Positions 60,512 to 64,000 of a DNA stretch of 64,000 bases are shown here, in pieces. Made by a program: the position numbers and the translations under genes. The notes under the pieces are model-generated. The model made no database searches. It was not told where the DNA came from and saw only the letters and a list, made by a program, of their open reading frames with translations. Each line of letters begins with the position of its first letter. Position 1 is the first letter of the stretch. The stretch covers positions 82,807 through 146,806 of the forward strand of contig JAFWEX010000026.1 in assembly GCA_017512705.1 (NCBI GenBank), written 5' to 3'. Origin of the DNA: Paenibacillus sp. GTDB lineage: Bacteria > Bacillota > Bacilli > Paenibacillales > Paenibacillaceae.

Positions 60512-60530
60512 GGTGCCAATACATGGCACC
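60512..60530. promoter_or_regulatory. Operator palindrome between VOC and WYL-regulator genes
   Basis: GGTGCCA-ATACA-TGGCACC, a perfect inverted repeat with 7-bp arms in the 108-bp divergent intergenic region. Confidence 0.65.
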
Positions 60531-60566
60531 ATAAGAATGTATTCTGAGAAAAATGAGGATAACCCG

Positions 60567-61532
60567 TTGAATAAAACAGAACGTTTACACCATATGCTTC
60601 GCTTTATCAATCAAAAACAACAGTTCACCCTTCCTGATTTAATGCAGGAGTTTCAAATATCTAAGCGTACTGCATTACGGGATATTGCATCATTAGAAGA
60701 GATGGGAGCACCAATCTATGCCGAATATGGACGTTATGGCGGCTATCGGCTGCTTCAACAGATGCAACTGCCTCCAATCTCATTTAACACGGATGAGCTT
60801 CACGCCCTATATTTCGCTATGCAGGCCCTTTGCAGCTTCTCCAGCTTGCCTTTTCAGACAACATTTGATTCCGTTCATAAGAAATTTATAGCGGCATTAT
60901 CAGATCGGCAGCGAGAGAACATTCATCGTATGCAGCAACGTATCACCTTTAAACATACCGAACAAATCAGGGACAGTTCCCATCTGGAGCTTGTATTACA
61001 TGCTGCGGTACAGCAATTGGTTATTCAGATTATGTATCCTGACCAGAGCAAAAGTGTGAATCGGAACGTGAAATTCCCCGTCTCCACTCGTATTATCCAG
61101 CCCATTGCGCTAACCGCTAATAAAGGGTACTGGTACTGCCAGGCGTACGATCTGGAGAAAAAAGCGTATCGTGTGTTCCGCTGTGATCGAATCATTTCAG
61201 CTATTCTAACCAGTATCGAGCCTGTCACTCACATTGCTGATGTACAGAATGCGCATCTCCAATCGTTGTGGAAACCATCTGCACATGCAATTTCATTTCA
61301 ATGCAAGATTAACGAGAGTGGGATTGAGCAGTTTAAGCAACATCACTATCCTTCCATGCGCATTGAAGAACAGGACGGCGCCCAGCTGCTCATCGGAACC
61401 TATGAGCCCCATGAGTTGGATTTCATTGTGAGTTATCTTGCAGGTTACGGAACGTCCATTCAGACTGTCGAACCAGATACGCTAAAGGATTCACTGAGAC
61501 AATACTATTTGAATTTGGTGGATCGTATATAG
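60567..61532 (+). CDS. YafY-type HTH/WYL transcriptional regulator
   Basis: 321 aa from TTG 60567 with GAGG 8 nt upstream; the frame to 60513 overlaps the palindrome. N-terminal HTH_11 (NKTERLHHMLRFINQKQQFT, then LMQEFQISKRTALRDIASL). The WYL part is YWYCQAYDLEKKAYRVFRCD, and a C-terminal WCX-like segment follows. It probably regulates the divergent VOC gene through the palindrome at 60512-60530. Confidence 0.88.
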   Translation: MNKTERLHHMLRFINQKQQFTLPDLMQEFQISKRTALRDIASLEEMGAPIYAEYGRYGGYRLLQQMQLPPISFNTDELHALYFAMQALCSFSSLPFQTTFDSVHKKFIAALSDRQRENIHRMQQRITFKHTEQIRDSSHLELVLHAAVQQLVIQIMYPDQSKSVNRNVKFPVSTRIIQPIALTANKGYWYCQAYDLEKKAYRVFRCDRIISAILTSIEPVTHIADVQNAHLQSLWKPSAHAISFQCKINESGIEQFKQHHYPSMRIEEQDGAQLLIGTYEPHELDFIVSYLAGYGTSIQTVEPDTLKDSLRQYYLNLVDRI

Positions 61533-61545
61533 TGGAAGCAAAAAA

Positions 61546-61592
61546 ACACCCGGCAGGATGCATACCACGAATAGTAGGCACCCAAGCCGGGT
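61546..61592 (-). terminator. Rho-independent terminator of the NRPS gene
   Basis: Minus strand ACCCGGC / GCCGGGT stem with inner pairing, then GTTTTTTT. It directly follows the NRPS stop codon, so nothing downstream belongs to the same transcript. Confidence 0.8.
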
Positions 61593-61599
61593 AAAGGAT

Positions 61600-64000
61600 T
61601 TAGAAAAAAATATCAATAGCCTCTAGCTCATCTGGCTCCTGTTCGGATTGTCCGCTCAGGTAAATATCCTTAAGCAGCACCGAAGGCTGTTCGCCAATCT
61701 GAGCGATGATTACCAGCAGATCCTGAGCGAAATTATCGATCATATTGCGTGTAAATAACTTGGTGGCATATTCGAATTGCCCGTTCATCCCCTCATCCAA
61801 CATCGAAATGACCAGTGTCAGATCGAATGGGGAGACCGTTTGCGTTTCCGGGTAAGATTCAATCTGGATCTCTCCAAAACTTTGAACGTTGTCTTCCTTC
61901 GTTTCCAGTGCAAACATGACATCAAATACAGGATTACGGCTCTGATCTCGCGATACCTGTACCTTTTTCACAAGCTCCTCAAATGGATAATCCTGATGCT
62001 CATATGCACCCAGCATCGTTTCTTTCACTTCGTTTAAATAAGCAAGGAACGTCTTCTCTCCGGACGGATAATGACGAATTGCCAATGTGTTGACAAACAT
62101 TCCGATTAGCGGTTCCAGATCCGCATGCGTGCGACCCGACACCGGCATACCTACAATCAGATCCTCTTGTCCCGAGTACTTGCTAAGCAGGATTGAATAG
62201 GCAGCGGATAATACCATATAGAGGGTGGCACCATTCTCATCGGCGATATGTTGTAAGCTATCGCTCACCTGTTTGTCGATGCTGAACGGCAATACATCCC
62301 CCTCAAAGCTACGAATGGCAGGTCTGACAAAGTCGGTAGGCAGTTCAAGTATGGGCAGTTCGCCTTGCAGCACGTCCAACCAATAGGCTTCCTGACGTTT
62401 TAGCTGTTCTTTTACAGGTTCAGACTGCTGCCAAGCAGCGAATTCTTTGTATTGAATCCGAAGTGGTGCTAATGTCTCGCCGTTATACAGGCGCAACAGC
62501 TCTTCAACCAAGATTCCCATCGACATGCCATCTGTGACAATATGATGAATATCCAGCATGAGCAGATGCCGCTCTGCCTCCCATTCGACCAAGCCTACAC
62601 GTAGTAACGGAGGCCGCTCCAAATCAAAGACACGCACAAAATCGTCTGCGATGCTCCTCGTTTCACGTTCGGTAGCTTTCGTATACTCCACTGCAAATTC
62701 GATATCCGAATATATCCGTTGTACGGGTTCACCCTCGACCATCTCGAAGCCGGTCCGCAAAATTTCATGACGAGCGATTAATCCTTTGAGCGCCGCTTCA
62801 AATTGCTTCCGATCCAATCGCCCGACAAGAACTGTCATGCCCGACATATTGTAGCTAAGCTCAGCACCCTCCATCTGCTGCTGAATGTACAGCCGTTTTT
62901 GCACCGAAGACAGCGGGTAGTAGTCCCTTTTATCCAGAATCTCAATAGCAAGGTGTTCCTGGCTTTCCAAGTGACTGATTATTTCAGCCATCGCTTCAAT
63001 AGTCGAGTGTCGGAACACATCACGCAGCGGTAGGTTCACACTTAACTCCTTGTGCACCTTGCTGACCAGTGTTGTTGCTCGCAGAGAATGCCCGCCGAGA
63101 TCGAAGAAGTTGTCCGTCACACCGATTGTGACCGGTCCGAGCACGTCCTGCCAGATCGAAACCAGTTTTGCTTCCAGCTCAGTGCGCGGCGCAACGTATT
63201 CTCGTCCTCCACCTGCTCCCTCTTCGGGTGCGGGTAACGCCTTCCTGTCCACTTTTCCGTTTGGCGTAAGAGGTAAGCGATCCAGCTCCACGAAATATGA
63301 TGGGATCATGTAGCCTGGTAGCTCATTGGCAATAGTTCGTTTCAACTCGGCCACGGTCAGCTCATTATCCGCTGTGTAGTAAGCACATAGTGATTTCTGT
63401 CCGTTTGCGTCACTTCGAACCAGCACAACGACTTCACGTACGCCCTCCACTCGCAGCATCTGCGACTCGATCTCTCCCGTCTCAATCCGGTAACCCCGGA
63501 TTTTCGCCTGGTGATCGATCCGGCCAATGAAGTCCACGTTGCCGTCGTTCATCCACCGTGCCAAGTCTCCCGTACGATACAACCGCTCACCCTCAGTGAA
63601 CGGGCTGTCCACGAATTTCTCTTCCGTCAATTCTGGACGATTCAAGTATCCGCGTGCCACTCCGACTCCGCCAATGACTAGCTCACCCAGTACCCCAACG
63701 GGCACTGGATTCAACTGCGCATCTACGATGTAGAATTTCGCATTCAACCATGCTTTGCCGATCGGTACATGGCCTGTCTGCGGCAGTTGCGTCATCGGCT
63801 CATCGTAGAAACTGGAGTCGATTGCTGCTTCCGTCACGCCGTAGGCATTGATAATACGGAACAACGAACCGAATCGGTCCTGCAACGTGCTGTAATCCGC
63901 TACACTACAGCTGTCCGAGCTTGTGATGAGCAGCTCCATCTGGCTCAGATTCAGCCCTTGTTCGTACACATATTCCATGAACGGTACAATCAGTGCTGGG
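61600..64000 (-). CDS. Nonribosomal peptide synthetase, C-terminal part (A-PCP-C), runs off right edge
   Basis: About 800 residues visible. From the right edge: the second half of an adenylation domain (LLITSSDSCSVAD, INAYGVTEAAIDSS, GELVIGGVGVARGYLNRPE, YRTGDLARW and KIRGYRIETGEIE, i.e. cores A4 to A8). Next comes the A10 Lys NGKVDRKALP, then a peptidyl carrier domain with the phosphopantetheine Ser in FFDLGGHSLRA (near 63080-63105), and a condensation domain with the intact HHIVTDG catalytic motif (near 62521-62560). The protein then stops in a short acidic tail with no thioesterase or further module. An in-trans partner or atypical release is implied. Confidence 0.93.
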   Translation of the reverse strand, partial: PALIVPFMEYVYEQGLNLSQMELLITSSDSCSVADYSTLQDRFGSLFRIINAYGVTEAAIDSSFYDEPMTQLPQTGHVPIGKAWLNAKFYIVDAQLNPVPVGVLGELVIGGVGVARGYLNRPELTEEKFVDSPFTEGERLYRTGDLARWMNDGNVDFIGRIDHQAKIRGYRIETGEIESQMLRVEGVREVVVLVRSDANGQKSLCAYYTADNELTVAELKRTIANELPGYMIPSYFVELDRLPLTPNGKVDRKALPAPEEGAGGGREYVAPRTELEAKLVSIWQDVLGPVTIGVTDNFFDLGGHSLRATTLVSKVHKELSVNLPLRDVFRHSTIEAMAEIISHLESQEHLAIEILDKRDYYPLSSVQKRLYIQQQMEGAELSYNMSGMTVLVGRLDRKQFEAALKGLIARHEILRTGFEMVEGEPVQRIYSDIEFAVEYTKATERETRSIADDFVRVFDLERPPLLRVGLVEWEAERHLLMLDIHHIVTDGMSMGILVEELLRLYNGETLAPLRIQYKEFAAWQQSEPVKEQLKRQEAYWLDVLQGELPILELPTDFVRPAIRSFEGDVLPFSIDKQVSDSLQHIADENGATLYMVLSAAYSILLSKYSGQEDLIVGMPVSGRTHADLEPLIGMFVNTLAIRHYPSGEKTFLAYLNEVKETMLGAYEHQDYPFEELVKKVQVSRDQSRNPVFDVMFALETKEDNVQSFGEIQIESYPETQTVSPFDLTLVISMLDEGMNGQFEYATKLFTRNMIDNFAQDLLVIIAQIGEQPSVLLKDIYLSGQSEQEPDELEAIDIFF

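Noticed and set aside
1-64000. CRISPR array, tRNA or rRNA genes
   Set aside because: No regularly spaced repeats, cloverleaf-like sequences or rRNA cores were noticed while reading both strands by eye; a tRNAscan-SE or minced run would confirm.

Overview
The window looks like chromosomal DNA of a spore-forming Firmicute, most likely Paenibacillus. Strong AGGAGG-type ribosome binding sites precede nearly all genes. There is a Ger(x)A/B/C spore-germinant receptor operon, an S-box (SAM-I) riboswitch, many ABC and two-component systems, AraC/WYL/LacI regulators, a WXG100 secretion-related locus and the end of a nonribosomal peptide synthetase. No rRNA, tRNA, CRISPR array, phage or transposase gene was recognised.

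Layout. 1-4.0 kb: end-truncated aldo/keto reductase, small conserved protein, phosphoglycerate mutase, DUF420 membrane protein, and a CPA2 cation/H+ antiporter behind a structured leader. 4.3-7.9 kb: one minus-strand operon of response regulator, sensor kinase, phosphatidylserine synthase (pssA) and DedA protein. 8.1-12.6 kb: pyridoxine kinase, then a BcrAB-like ABC exporter with its own two-component system. 12.7-18.5 kb: DegV protein, a three-gene ABC-2 exporter (+), an aspartoacylase-like M14 protein and a beta-lactamase-fold hydrolase. 18.6-20.6 kb: a MerR-controlled alpha/beta-hydrolase operon with a classical 20-bp-spacer promoter. 20.6-26.5 kb: a sucrose/fructan-type operon (LacI regulator, binding protein, two permeases, GH32) that lacks an ATPase. 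26.6-28.1 kb: YtkA-like lipoprotein, BdbC and a small membrane protein.

28.4-34.8 kb is the least explained region: a WXG100 protein (+) facing a six-gene minus-strand block. That block holds a DUF4176-like protein, a polytopic membrane protein, a WXG100-headed protein with a glycine-rich hydrophobic C-terminus, an uncharacterised possible EspG-like protein, a divergent formylglycine-generating-enzyme-like protein with an internal hexanucleotide repeat, and a 570-aa protein of unknown function. I read it as a candidate type VII secretion effector/immunity locus. 35.3-40.0 kb has an AT-rich secreted beta-propeller protein and an unusual operon of a WYL regulator plus two paralogous proteins of unknown function. 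40.1-45.8 kb holds a zinc-ribbon protein, an ArsR/MFS divergent pair, a SnoaL-like protein, a second MFS transporter, and Rrf2 and AraC regulators. 45.9-51.5 kb carries sugar/inositol-type oxidoreductases, an isomerase and a second AraC regulator, with a MITE-like element between two of them. 51.7-54.3 kb is an S-methylmethionine permease/homocysteine methyltransferase pair under a SAM riboswitch. 54.4-58.4 kb is the germinant receptor. 58.7-61.5 kb has a soluble PAS-chemoreceptor-like protein, and a VOC protein divergent from a WYL regulator. 61.6 kb to the right edge is an NRPS C-terminus (A-PCP-C) running out of the window.
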